The notes beneath the pieces are model-generated. The model was not told the origin of the DNA and searched no databases. It saw only the letters and a list, made by a program, of their open reading frames with translations. A stretch of DNA of 64,000 nt from Paenibacillus silagei (GTDB lineage: Bacteria > Bacillota > Bacilli > Paenibacillales > Paenibacillaceae). Of this stretch, positions 31,658 to 40,138 are shown in pieces (position 1 is the stretch's first letter; the number at the start of each line of letters is the position of its first letter). The DNA lies in the NCBI RefSeq assembly GCF_017874735.1, contig NZ_JAGGLV010000017.1, positions 1-64,000 on the forward strand, given 5' to 3'. Both the position numbers and the translations under genes were made by a program.

Positions 31658-32587
31658 ATGAATCAATTCAATTCCCCCGCCAAAGAGAACATCGTGCTGT
31701 TTCCCAAGACCCTGGATTACTACCAGATTCAGCTCACAGTTATGCTGGAGAATGAACGTTACGGGGAAGCGATGGAGCTGTTGCGTTTTTTGCTGCAGTG
31801 CCAGGGACAGGAAGAGCGGCACTACGAGGAATGGCGGTCGCTGCTGGAATGGCTGGCGGCGGCCTTCCCCTACGCGGCGCAGGGCGGTGACGGGGACGAT
31901 GCCCCAGATGCGGAGGATATGGATCTGGGGGAAGAGGACATGGCCCGGATTCTGGCCAGATCCAAGCTGGAGGAGGATGCGGAGTACCCGGATAAGCTGC
32001 TGAAGCGGGTGATGAACGAACCGCTGTCTGAAGCGACCGTGCTGGCGCTGGAGCAGCTCTCCTACCTGGAGGGGAGCGGGGTGGATGAAGCGCTGACCGG
32101 CTGGCTGCAGCAGGCGGAGGTGCATCCGCTGCTGCAATTCCGCACGCTGCAGACGCTGCGGCGCAGAGGGGCTCAGGGGGCAATCAGACTGAGCCGGGGC
32201 CATGAGGCTGCTGAGGTGGAGATCGAGACCGTGCCGCTGCAGAACGACGAATTCCCGCCGCAGATCAGCCAGGTGCTGGAACGGGTGGCAGAGCAGGCGG
32301 AGGTGCATGAGCCGACGCTGTATTATTTTGCCCAGGAGCTGTGGGGGCAGTTCGTCATGTCCATCTACGGGACGGCGGATTACCGCAAGCTGCTGGACGG
32401 GGAGTATTCGGAGCTGGATATTTGGGCGGGGGCCCTGCACCAGATGGTGTCGGAGAGCCTGAACGGGAACCGCAAAGAAGAGGAAACACGGGGGATGTAC
32501 GGCATCACCGATAGCATGCGCTTCCAATTTGAGGGGGCCTACCGTTCGCTCAGGGGATTCGTGAAGAGTTCTCTACTTGATAAATAA
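31658..32587 (+). CDS. TPR-like helical protein upstream of tig (YsoA-like)
   Basis: A 309-residue soluble, acidic and helical protein (LENERYGEAMELLRFLLQCQ, LALEQLSYLEGSGVDEALTG, PLLQFRTLQTLRRRGAQGAI). In B. subtilis the TPR protein YsoA occupies the same place before tig; position and repeat-like helices support an equivalent, though sequence similarity was not tested. AAAAGGAGGTG precedes the ATG. A -35 element for tig lies inside its last codons. Function in the family is not established. Confidence 0.75.
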   Translation: MNQFNSPAKENIVLFPKTLDYYQIQLTVMLENERYGEAMELLRFLLQCQGQEERHYEEWRSLLEWLAAAFPYAAQGGDGDDAPDAEDMDLGEEDMARILARSKLEEDAEYPDKLLKRVMNEPLSEATVLALEQLSYLEGSGVDEALTGWLQQAEVHPLLQFRTLQTLRRRGAQGAIRLSRGHEAAEVEIETVPLQNDEFPPQISQVLERVAEQAEVHEPTLYYFAQELWGQFVMSIYGTADYRKLLDGEYSELDIWAGALHQMVSESLNGNRKEEETRGMYGITDSMRFQFEGAYRSLRGFVKSSLLDK

Positions 32588-32605
32588 AGTAATGTTGTAT
32601 ATAAT
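32577..32605 (+). promoter_or_regulatory. SigA promoter of tig
   Basis: TTGATA at 32577-32582 and TATAAT at 32600-32605 with the ideal 17-base spacer, 77 bp before the tig ATG. The -35 overlaps the end of the ysoA-like gene. Confidence 0.85.
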
Positions 32606-32682
32606 ATAGTGGTTATTCTGTGCGTGAAATGTTGGACTATTTAAGTAAACATGTAACCTATTTTTGGAGGGAAAAGTATATT

Positions 32683-34026
32683 ATGAAAGCAACTTGGGAA
32701 AAGATAGAGAAGAACCTCGGAGTTCTTGAAGTCGAAGTAGAAGCAGACCGCGTAGCTGCAGCACTCGACAAAGCCTTTAATAAAGTGGTAAAGAAAGCAA
32801 ACGTACCTGGATTCCGTAAAGGTAAAGTACCGCGGCCGATTTTTGAATCCCGTTTCGGTGTTGAAAGCCTGTATCAGGATGCTATCGACATTCTTCTTCC
32901 TGAAGCTTACGGCGAAGCCGTTGAACAGACTGACATCTTCCCTGTAGACCGTCCTGAAGTGGACATCGAGCAATTCGCCAAAGGCCAGCCGTTCATCTTC
33001 AAAGCGAAGATCACAGTTAAGCCAGAAGTGAAGCTGGGCGAGTACAAAGGTCTGGAAGTTCCAGTACAGAAGGCAGAAGTTACTGACGAAGAGCTGGATG
33101 CTGAACTGAAGCGTCTGCAAGAGCGTCACGCTGAGCTTGTTGTCATTGAAGAAGGAGCAGCAGCGAACGGCGACATCACAGTAATTGATTTTGACGGTTC
33201 CGTTGACGGCGTTCCATTCGAAGGCGGACAGGCTGAGCGTCATTCCCTGGAGCTGGGCAGCAATTCCTTCATTCCAGGATTCGAAGAGCAGGTAGTGGGC
33301 ATGTCCACTGGAGACTTCAAGGATGTTGAAGTAACCTTCCCTGAGACTTACCACGCTGCTGAACTCGCAGGCAAAGCTGCTGTATTCAAAGTGAAGCTGC
33401 ACGAAATTAAGCGCAAACAGCTTCCTGAGCTGGATGATGAATTCGCCAAGGATGTTAGTGAATTCGACACACTGGAAGAATACAAAGCAGACCTGAAAGC
33501 ACAGCTCGAATCCCGTAAGCAGGAAGAGCTGAAGAGCGTTCGTGAATCCGCGGTAGTCGACGCAGCAGCAGCTAATGCTGAAGTGGAAATTCCTGAAGCC
33601 ATGATCGCCAGCGAAGTGGAGAACATGGTTCGTGACTTCGATACCCGTCTCCGCCAGCAGGGCATGAACATGGATATGTTCCTCAGCTTCTCGGGCCAGA
33701 CTCGTGAAGACCTGCAGGGACAAATGAAGGGCGATGCTGAGAAGCGCGTTCGTAACAACCTTGTTCTGGAAGTTATTGCCAAGGAAGAGAAGATCGAAGT
33801 GTCGGAAGAAGAAGTTACGCAAGAGCTGGCTACTATGGCTGAAGCTTACAAGCGTACTCCTGAAGAGATCCGCAGCATTCTGGCAGCCAACGGTTCCCTG
33901 AGCAGCCTGAACGATGAGATCTCCCTGCGCAAGACCATCGAATTCCTCGTTAGCAACAGCGTGGAAGTTGAAGCTCCGGCAGCACCTGCAGAAGAAGCGG
34001 CAGCAGAAGAAGCAAAGGCTGAGTAA
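32683..34026 (+). CDS. tig: Trigger factor
   Basis: A 447-residue ribosome-associated chaperone and prolyl isomerase. The ribosome-binding signature is at residues ~42-50 (VPGFRKGKVP). The FKBP-like isomerase domain follows at about 150-245 (GDITVIDFDGSVDGVPFEGG, IPGFEEQVVGMSTGD), then the helical C-terminal arms, with an Ala/Glu-rich tail. The ATG at 32683 follows GGAGGG; the frame is open from 32620. Codon usage is that of a highly expressed gene. Own promoter and own terminator. Confidence 0.95.
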   Translation: MKATWEKIEKNLGVLEVEVEADRVAAALDKAFNKVVKKANVPGFRKGKVPRPIFESRFGVESLYQDAIDILLPEAYGEAVEQTDIFPVDRPEVDIEQFAKGQPFIFKAKITVKPEVKLGEYKGLEVPVQKAEVTDEELDAELKRLQERHAELVVIEEGAAANGDITVIDFDGSVDGVPFEGGQAERHSLELGSNSFIPGFEEQVVGMSTGDFKDVEVTFPETYHAAELAGKAAVFKVKLHEIKRKQLPELDDEFAKDVSEFDTLEEYKADLKAQLESRKQEELKSVRESAVVDAAAANAEVEIPEAMIASEVENMVRDFDTRLRQQGMNMDMFLSFSGQTREDLQGQMKGDAEKRVRNNLVLEVIAKEEKIEVSEEEVTQELATMAEAYKRTPEEIRSILAANGSLSSLNDEISLRKTIEFLVSNSVEVEAPAAPAEEAAAEEAKAE

Positions 34027-34077
34027 GCTTCAATCCTTTACCTAGAACGGCTATCCATTAGCCTCCATAGAGATTTG

Positions 34078-34114
34078 ATAAGGCACGTAAGTTTTTGTTA
34101 CGTGCCTTATTTTT
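34078..34114 (+). terminator. Terminator of tig
   Basis: ATAAGGCACGTAA pairs perfectly with TTACGTGCCTTAT around GTTTTTG, followed by TTTT. Confidence 0.92.
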
Positions 34115-34231
34115 ATCGGGGGGGCTGGCGTTTGGTAGTACATATCATGAATCCGTCGATTGGCATTGTCCGTGGAATTGCGTTATAATGGCATGCACAT
34201 GAGCAATGCGGTTTAGGGGCACAGTGAATAA

Positions 34232-34260
34232 ATGACATCCCGCTTTGAACGTGTTAAAAT
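34232..34260 (+). promoter_or_regulatory. SigA promoter of clpPX
   Basis: ATGACA at 34232-34237 and TAAAAT at 34255-34260 with a 17-base spacer, about 50 bp before the clpP start. No CtsR heptad repeats (GGTCAAA) are seen. Confidence 0.65.
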
Positions 34261-34309
34261 ATTTCTGAAACGGAAAGACTAATCTGTATAGAGAAAAGAG
34301 GTTGGTGGC

Positions 34310-34900
34310 ATGAGTCTGGTACCAATGGTTGTGGAAACGACAAGCCGGGGAGAACGCTCATACGATATCTATTCCAGATTGCTCAAGGATCGCATCATCT
34401 TCCTGAGCAGTGCGATTGACGATGATGTCGCCAATCTGGTTATTGCGCAGTTGCTGTTCCTGGCAGCAGATGACCCCGAAAAAGACATTCACTTGTACCT
34501 CAACTCGCCCGGTGGTTCTGTCACAGCCGGCATGGGTATATATGATACGATGCAATATATCAAACCGGATGTTTCAACGATTTGCGTAGGGATGGCAGCC
34601 AGTATGGGATCATTGCTCCTGACAGCCGGAGCGCCCGGCAAGAGATATGCGCTGACCAACAGCGAGGTCATGATTCATCAGCCGCTTGGCGGCGTTCAGG
34701 GGCAGGCGTCCGACATCTGGATTCATACCGACTGGATTCTCAAGACCAAGGCGAAGCTGAATCAGATTTATGTAGAGCGCACAGGTCAGCCCCTTGACAA
34801 AATCGAACGGGATACAGACCGCGATAACTTCATGAGCGCGGAAGAAGCGAAGGAATACGGGCTCATTGACCAGGTACTCTCTTCACCGATCATATCTTAA
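34310..34900 (+). CDS. clpP: ATP-dependent Clp protease proteolytic subunit
   Basis: A 196-residue serine protease subunit that forms the 14-mer degradation chamber. The catalytic triad is visible as S98 (GMAASMGS), H123 (MIHQPLGG) and D172 (DTDRDNFMS). The N-terminal axial loop region (LVPMVVETTSRGERSYDIYS) is complete. The ATG follows AAAAGAGGTTGGTGG. Directly followed by clpX with a 12-bp gap, so the two are one operon; in B. subtilis clpP lies elsewhere. A second clpP may exist in the genome. Confidence 0.96.
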   Translation: MSLVPMVVETTSRGERSYDIYSRLLKDRIIFLSSAIDDDVANLVIAQLLFLAADDPEKDIHLYLNSPGGSVTAGMGIYDTMQYIKPDVSTICVGMAASMGSLLLTAGAPGKRYALTNSEVMIHQPLGGVQGQASDIWIHTDWILKTKAKLNQIYVERTGQPLDKIERDTDRDNFMSAEEAKEYGLIDQVLSSPIIS

Positions 34901-34912
34901 AGGGGTGGTAAG

Positions 34913-36169
34913 ATGTTTAAATTTAACGATGAAAAAGGACAATTGAAATGTTCCTTTTGCGGGAAATCACAAGAGCAGGTTCGTAAGCTCGTAGCGGGAC
35001 CTGGCGTTTATATATGTGACGAATGCATCGAGCTGTGCACGGAGATTGTGGAAGAGGAGCTGGGCCACGAAGAAGAGCTGGATATGAAGGATATTCCGAA
35101 ACCGAAGGAAATCCGTGATATCTTGGATCAATACGTTATCGGCCAGGAGCAAGCGAAGAAATCGCTCTCCGTTGCTGTATACAATCACTACAAGCGTGTG
35201 AACAGCCAGAGCAAGATTGAAGATGTGGAGCTGACGAAGAGCAACATTCTGCTGCTCGGACCTACAGGCTCCGGTAAGACCCTGCTGGCGCAGACGATGG
35301 CGAAGATCATCAACGTGCCTTTTGCCATTGCAGATGCCACTTCCCTTACGGAAGCCGGTTATGTGGGTGAAGACGTTGAGAACATTCTCCTGAAGCTGAT
35401 TCAAGCGGCTGATTATGATGTGGAGAAAGCCGAACGCGGCATTATCTATATAGACGAAATTGACAAGGTAGCGCGTAAATCCGAGAACCCGTCCATTACC
35501 CGTGACGTATCCGGTGAAGGCGTTCAGCAGGCGCTGCTGAAGATTCTGGAAGGTACAGTCGCTTCAGTTCCGCCGCAAGGCGGACGCAAGCATCCGCATC
35601 AGGAATTCATTCAGATCGATACTACGAACATTCTGTTCATCGTGGGCGGTGCCTTCGACGGCCTGGAGCAGATGATCAAGCGCCGTATCGGCAAAAAAGT
35701 CATCGGCTTCAACGCTGCGGTTGAAGGACAGAAGGACCTCAAGGCCGGTGAATACCTGTCCATGGTATTGCCTGAGGATCTGCTGAAGTTCGGTCTTATC
35801 CCAGAGTTCGTCGGCCGTCTGCCGGTGATCTCGACCTTGGAGCCGCTTGATGAGAGCACCCTGGTACGTATTCTCTCCGAGCCTAAGAATGCGCTCGTGA
35901 AGCAGTATGTGAAGCTGCTGGAGATGGATAATGTAGCTCTGAAGTTCGAACCGCTTGCTCTTGAAGCGATTGCGAAGGAAGCGATCAAGCGCAACACCGG
36001 TGCCCGCGGACTGCGTGCCATCATCGAGAGCATTATGCTTGATGTGATGTACGAGGTGCCTTCACGGGATGACATTAAGGATTGTGTCATTACCGAGGAG
36101 GTTGTTAAGGAGAAGTCCCTGCCGGAGCTTAGTCTCAAGAAGGATAAGAAAAAAGAAGAAAGCGCGTAA
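34913..36169 (+). CDS. clpX: ATP-dependent Clp protease ATPase subunit ClpX
   Basis: A 418-residue AAA+ unfoldase that feeds substrates to ClpP. The zinc-binding domain has C13, C16, C35 and C38 (CSFCGKS...CDECIEL). Walker A is GPTGSGKT (~117-124), Walker B is GIIYIDEIDKVARK, and the IGF loop that docks on ClpP is in RIGKKVIGFNA, read IGF. The end is rich in Lys/Glu. Co-transcribed with clpP. Confidence 0.96.
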   Translation: MFKFNDEKGQLKCSFCGKSQEQVRKLVAGPGVYICDECIELCTEIVEEELGHEEELDMKDIPKPKEIRDILDQYVIGQEQAKKSLSVAVYNHYKRVNSQSKIEDVELTKSNILLLGPTGSGKTLLAQTMAKIINVPFAIADATSLTEAGYVGEDVENILLKLIQAADYDVEKAERGIIYIDEIDKVARKSENPSITRDVSGEGVQQALLKILEGTVASVPPQGGRKHPHQEFIQIDTTNILFIVGGAFDGLEQMIKRRIGKKVIGFNAAVEGQKDLKAGEYLSMVLPEDLLKFGLIPEFVGRLPVISTLEPLDESTLVRILSEPKNALVKQYVKLLEMDNVALKFEPLALEAIAKEAIKRNTGARGLRAIIESIMLDVMYEVPSRDDIKDCVITEEVVKEKSLPELSLKKDKKKEESA

Positions 36170-36299
36170 GCCAGGCTTAAATAACCGGGCCTGACACGGC
36201 TTAACAATACAGCTCAGGGTCTCCACTTTCTCCCGCACACCCCGCATGACCTGCGGGGGCGGGGAGGGTGGAGCTTTGATCGTTATGGGGGAGAAAACC

Positions 36300-37445
36300 A
36301 TGTTCCTGAGACACCAGACCCGTCCCGTCAATGTTGGCGGAGTGATTATCGGGGGTAACAACGAGGTTGCCATCCAAAGCATGTGTACGACCAAGACCGC
36401 TGATGTGGAGGCAACCGTGGCCGAGATTCTGCGGCTGGAGGAAGCCGGCTGTCAGCTAGTGCGCGTAACGGTCAACAATGAAGAAGCGGCAGCAGCGATT
36501 AAGGAAATCAAGAAGCAGATTCATATCCCGCTCGTAGCGGATATTCATTTCAATTACAAGCTGGCCCTGCTGGCGATTGAGAACGGCATCGACAAGGTGC
36601 GGATCAATCCCGGCAATATCGGACGCCGTGATAAGGTGGAAGCTGTTGTTAAGGCCTGTAAGGAGAAGGGGATACCGATCCGTATCGGGGTTAACGCCGG
36701 TTCACTGGAGAATCACCTGCTGGAGAAATACGGTTATCCTACACCGGAGGCGATGGTTGAGAGTGCCTTGTACCATATCGGCATTCTGGAGGAGCTGGAC
36801 TTCCACGATATTATCGTATCGCTGAAGGCGTCCGATGTGCCAATGGCCATCGAAGCCTACCGCAAGGCAGCGGAGGTCATTCCTTATCCGCTGCATCTGG
36901 GGATTACCGAGTCCGGTACTCTGTTCGCCGGAACAGTGAAGAGCTCCGCCGGGATCGGCGCGCTGCTCTCCATGGGCATCGGCAGTACAGTGCGGATCTC
37001 CCTGAGTGCTGATCCGGTAGAGGAAGTGAAGGTGGCCCGTGAGCTGCTGAAGACCTTCGGTCTGATCTCGAATGCGGCAACTCTGATCTCCTGCCCGACC
37101 TGCGGACGCCTGGATATTGACCTCTTCTCGATTGCGAACGAAGTGGAGGAGTACATCTCCAAGCTGAAGGTGCCGATTAAGGTATCCGTCCTCGGCTGCG
37201 CGGTGAATGGTCCGGGGGAAGCCAGAGAAGCGGACATCGGCATCGCCGGTGCGCGCGGAGAAGGGCTGTTGTTCCGTTACGGCAAGATGATCCGCAAGGT
37301 GCCTGAGGCGGAGCTGGTCTCCGAGCTGAAGAAGGAGATTGACATTATTGTGGAGCATTTTGAGGCGACTGGCGAGATTCCCGGCCGTAGTCATGCCGGA
37401 CTGGCTCCAGCCGCTGCGCTCAGCAATTCGGAGAACGGGAATTAA
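36300..37445 (+). CDS. ispG: 4-hydroxy-3-methylbut-2-enyl diphosphate synthase
   Basis: A 381-residue iron-sulfur enzyme of the MEP isoprenoid pathway, converting methylerythritol cyclodiphosphate to HMBPP. It begins MFLRHQTRPVNVGGVIIGGN, then VAIQSMCTTKTADVEATVAE. The [4Fe-4S] ligands are in ISCPTCGRLDID and SVLGCAVNGPGEAREADIG. The ATG at 36300, with GGGGGA 8 bases upstream, matches the family start; an open extension to 36246 does not. Ends in a terminator that overlaps the convergent ger gene. Confidence 0.94.
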   Translation: MFLRHQTRPVNVGGVIIGGNNEVAIQSMCTTKTADVEATVAEILRLEEAGCQLVRVTVNNEEAAAAIKEIKKQIHIPLVADIHFNYKLALLAIENGIDKVRINPGNIGRRDKVEAVVKACKEKGIPIRIGVNAGSLENHLLEKYGYPTPEAMVESALYHIGILEELDFHDIIVSLKASDVPMAIEAYRKAAEVIPYPLHLGITESGTLFAGTVKSSAGIGALLSMGIGSTVRISLSADPVEEVKVARELLKTFGLISNAATLISCPTCGRLDIDLFSIANEVEEYISKLKVPIKVSVLGCAVNGPGEAREADIGIAGARGEGLLFRYGKMIRKVPEAELVSELKKEIDIIVEHFEATGEIPGRSHAGLAPAAALSNSENGN

Positions 37446-37503
37446 CAGAACACCCCGTTCGTTACGAACCCTGTCCTAATTATAATTATGTCCATGTACC
37501 TGA

Positions 37504-37557
37504 AGTGCCCCGCTGCAGAAGTCTGTCCGATCAGACGTTTGCACCGGGGCGCTTTTT
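37504..37557 (+). terminator. Terminator of ispG, inside the 3' end of the ger permease gene
   Basis: AGTGCCCCG pairs with CGGGGCGCT, with an inner GTCTG/CAGAC stem, then TTTTT. The last codons of the convergent germination gene lie in it. Confidence 0.75.
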
Positions 37558-38652
37558 CATGCGAATCTTACGTATAGTTTTCTTCAACAAAGTTAGCATA
37601 TAGAGCAGTAAGGGAAGAATCACCAAGAAGATGAACGCGAAATTCCCCCATACTTTTGCAATGATTTCATTAACATAAACGGTATTGATATAAGTATTCC
37701 AAGCGATGATGATGAACAATACAGCCAGAGGATAGATGAGATAGTCCTGCTTCCGCAGATGGAAGACGGATTGAAGCCCCTTCAGAATGGAGAAGTAGAG
37801 CAACGAGATTTTGATGAAAAAGGTCAGTACCCAAATGGTGATCAGAATGCCTTCGACCCGCTGCAGAATATTTCCGATATTGATCGTTTTGGCCAGTGCA
37901 TAGGCGGGGAAGGTGCTGTTCTCCGTCTGTTCAATCCCAAGAATGAGCAAGCTGAGCAGCACGATGATGCTAAGGACCATGCCGCCTGTGAACGTGCCCA
38001 GCAGAAAGGCCCGCTCCCCGCTTTTTGGCTTCCTGACGAGTGGCAGGAAGGTCATCAGCACGATGAGTTCCTGAAATACAGCGGATTGATAGCCGCCAAG
38101 GAGGATAGGAGGTAACCCCCCTTCCAGGACCGGCTTGATATGATTCCATTCGATTTTGGGAATCAGGGCCAGCACCAGAATCAGGAACAGGAACAGCACC
38201 CAGGGGAATAATAATTCGCATACTCTGGCAAATACAACAACCCCTGAACTGACACTCACTATGGCAGCGATCAGGAAGATAATCTGGACCGCTTCAATTG
38301 GTGTTTCGGGCAGAATCTCACTGGTGATGAAGAAGCCGAGGTCGCCCAGCAGCGTACCGGTGAGAATCATGAAATAGAACAGATACAGTAGCGAGACAAT
38401 TTTGCCAACCCATTTGCCGAAACCCGCTTCGAGTATTTCATAGAGATCTCTGCCGGGATACAGGCGGGCAACCGCGAGATACAGGATGACCATAATCAGA
38501 TTAATCAGGAGGCTGCAAAGAGCAGCGACCCAGGCATCTTCTCTTGCAGTATGTGCTAATCCGCTTGGGATGATCAGAATGGAGGTTCCGATGGTGAGTC
38601 CGAAGGTCATGATATAGAACTGCCGTAAGGAAATACCCGAACGATTCTTCAC
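37531..38652 (-). CDS. Spore germination permease (GerAB/GerKB-like)
   Basis: A 373-residue membrane protein of the amino-acid/polyamine permease-like GerB family with about ten spans (SLRQFYIMTFGLTIGTSILI, VSLLYLFYFMILTGTLLGDL, LLSLLILGIEQTENSTFPAY). In spores it is the B subunit of a nutrient receptor in the inner membrane and binds the germinant. The start is GTG at 38652 after GAGGGAG. Last gene of the ger operon. Order here is A, C, small gene, B. Confidence 0.9.
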   Translation of the reverse strand: MKNRSGISLRQFYIMTFGLTIGTSILIIPSGLAHTAREDAWVAALCSLLINLIMVILYLAVARLYPGRDLYEILEAGFGKWVGKIVSLLYLFYFMILTGTLLGDLGFFITSEILPETPIEAVQIIFLIAAIVSVSSGVVVFARVCELLFPWVLFLFLILVLALIPKIEWNHIKPVLEGGLPPILLGGYQSAVFQELIVLMTFLPLVRKPKSGERAFLLGTFTGGMVLSIIVLLSLLILGIEQTENSTFPAYALAKTINIGNILQRVEGILITIWVLTFFIKISLLYFSILKGLQSVFHLRKQDYLIYPLAVLFIIIAWNTYINTVYVNEIIAKVWGNFAFIFLVILPLLLYMLTLLKKTIRKIRMKKRPGANV

Positions 38653-38685
38653 AGGTGGTTCACTCCCTCGCTCATGAAAGTTATT

Positions 38686-38895
38686 TCAGGACAGAAGCTG
38701 CATGATACTGCGTACCCAGTCGAGCGGCCTGAACTGAGGCAAGTCTGCCATGTCCAGTAAGGTTGCCGCAACCGTAAGACTCCAGAGACTATAGAAGGCG
38801 GCTGCATCCCGCAGTGACCGTAGCCTAATTACGGCAGGTGTCTTCAGGATCAATACCAGTAACAGAAAGAACAGCAGAATCAGATTCCAAGTCAT
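38686..38895 (-). CDS. Small membrane protein of the ger operon, 69 aa
   Basis: A short protein with one strong N-terminal span (TWNLILLFFLLLVLILKTPA) and a second hydrophobic region (AAAFYSLWSLTVAATLLDMA). It begins with an ATG overlapping the end of the gerC-like gene (ATGA overlap), with GAGG just upstream. Small fourth (D) subunits are known for some germinant receptors; this could be one, but I see no firm family match. Confidence 0.7.
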   Translation of the reverse strand: MTWNLILLFFLLLVLILKTPAVIRLRSLRDAAAFYSLWSLTVAATLLDMADLPQFRPLDWVRSIMQLLS

Positions 38896-40097
38896 TTTTC
38901 CTCTATCTCCTGTTTCAAGGGTTGGATGATCGAACCGATGCGCTGAATCACTATCTTGGAGCGTACTTTTACCTTGACGGTTCTGAAGCTGTCCTCCCAA
39001 TTCTCGCGGTACGTTCGCCACAGACGGGGATACTTCCGGTGCAGGGCTTCGCCGAACCCGAAGATGTCAGCGCCGTATTTCTGCTGGACCTCCCGGATAT
39101 TTTGCGTGAGGCTGAGGTCATAATCCTGCTCCAGATTCCTCTGAATATCTTCGATGCTGGCCGGATTATTCAGATTAAGCTTGCCTTGAATCGTGGTGAG
39201 ATTGGCTTCAATATTTAGCCTTACCGTAAATTCAGGCTTGCCCTGTGCATCTAGCCGGACATCCAGATTGCTGTCTGAACGGGTTATTATGAAGCCTGCA
39301 AGCCCGCCTCCGGGACTGTGTTCATTGCTAACTGTGGAGTCTACTTCATCCAGGACATAATTGACCGTTTTGCTGCCAGGTTCGTCCAGCCAGCCAACCA
39401 GCTTGTCTTTTTTGAACACTGCGATTCCCGCATGCTCGATCATGGTCTTCGGGCTGATCGTATCCACATTATTCACGGACCCTCCATTCTGCCTGTCTCC
39501 ATTCAGTTGCACACCGGACATCACCGGGTTGGAGCCGCCGCGCTCCAGCTCGGTAATGAACTGCTGGAGAGTCACTTTCCCTGTGGCTGCCCATTTTTTA
39601 TGCGAGACCAGAATCGAAGAATACAGGGAGTTCGCCGGAATATGCTCGAATGGGGTGATGATTTCCAGTATCTTGGAGGCCCTGGATTCCTTCGCCACCA
39701 GCAGGAAGAAATCCGTACGCAGCTCATGGTTGCGAGAGATGAAGTCCAGCACATCGCTGACTCCCCTGCGGGCCAAGGCCTCTCCGATGACTAACACGCG
39801 GATGTGGGCCAGATAGAGCATACGCGGAGTCATGCTCAACATACGCTGCAACGCATCGGGAACAGTTCTGCCAATGGCCTGATAAGTCACCACAGGCACC
39901 CCCCCGGAGCTGCCGCCCTTCTGGTTGCCCGCCTCCCCGGGATTCATCACCTGAACAGTGACGGCATAGCCGCCCGGATCGAGATCAATGCCGAGCGCCA
40001 TGACGAGCGCCAGATCATTCAGCTCTTTGCGGCTCCAGCATCCGGTGAGCAAGGTAAGGCTGATGATCAGAAGGATACACAGGAATTTTCTCCACAT
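38892..40097 (-). CDS. Germinant receptor lipoprotein (GerAC/GerKC-like)
   Basis: A 401-residue Ger(x)C protein. The signal ends in a lipobox (LLIISLTLLTGCWSRKELND), and WSRKELNDLALVMALGIDLD is the family start. GRTVPDALQRMLSMTPRMLY and HIRVLVIGEALARRGVSDVL are typical of the N-terminal domain; the C-terminal domain ends in IQRIGSIIQPLKQEIEEK. It is the C subunit of the nutrient receptor, anchored to the outer face of the spore inner membrane. AAAGGA is about 10 bases before the ATG. Confidence 0.92.
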   Translation of the reverse strand: MWRKFLCILLIISLTLLTGCWSRKELNDLALVMALGIDLDPGGYAVTVQVMNPGEAGNQKGGSSGGVPVVTYQAIGRTVPDALQRMLSMTPRMLYLAHIRVLVIGEALARRGVSDVLDFISRNHELRTDFFLLVAKESRASKILEIITPFEHIPANSLYSSILVSHKKWAATGKVTLQQFITELERGGSNPVMSGVQLNGDRQNGGSVNNVDTISPKTMIEHAGIAVFKKDKLVGWLDEPGSKTVNYVLDEVDSTVSNEHSPGGGLAGFIITRSDSNLDVRLDAQGKPEFTVRLNIEANLTTIQGKLNLNNPASIEDIQRNLEQDYDLSLTQNIREVQQKYGADIFGFGEALHRKYPRLWRTYRENWEDSFRTVKVKVRSKIVIQRIGSIIQPLKQEIEEK

Positions 40098-40138
40098 GGC
40101 CAGCAGTCCTTTCGTTGAAGAGAGTTCATGTCGCCCTG

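Noticed and set aside
34266..34290. TGAAAC before clpP as a second SigW promoter
   Set aside because: No CGT-type -10 at the required 16-base spacing; a SigA promoter 30 bp upstream fits better.
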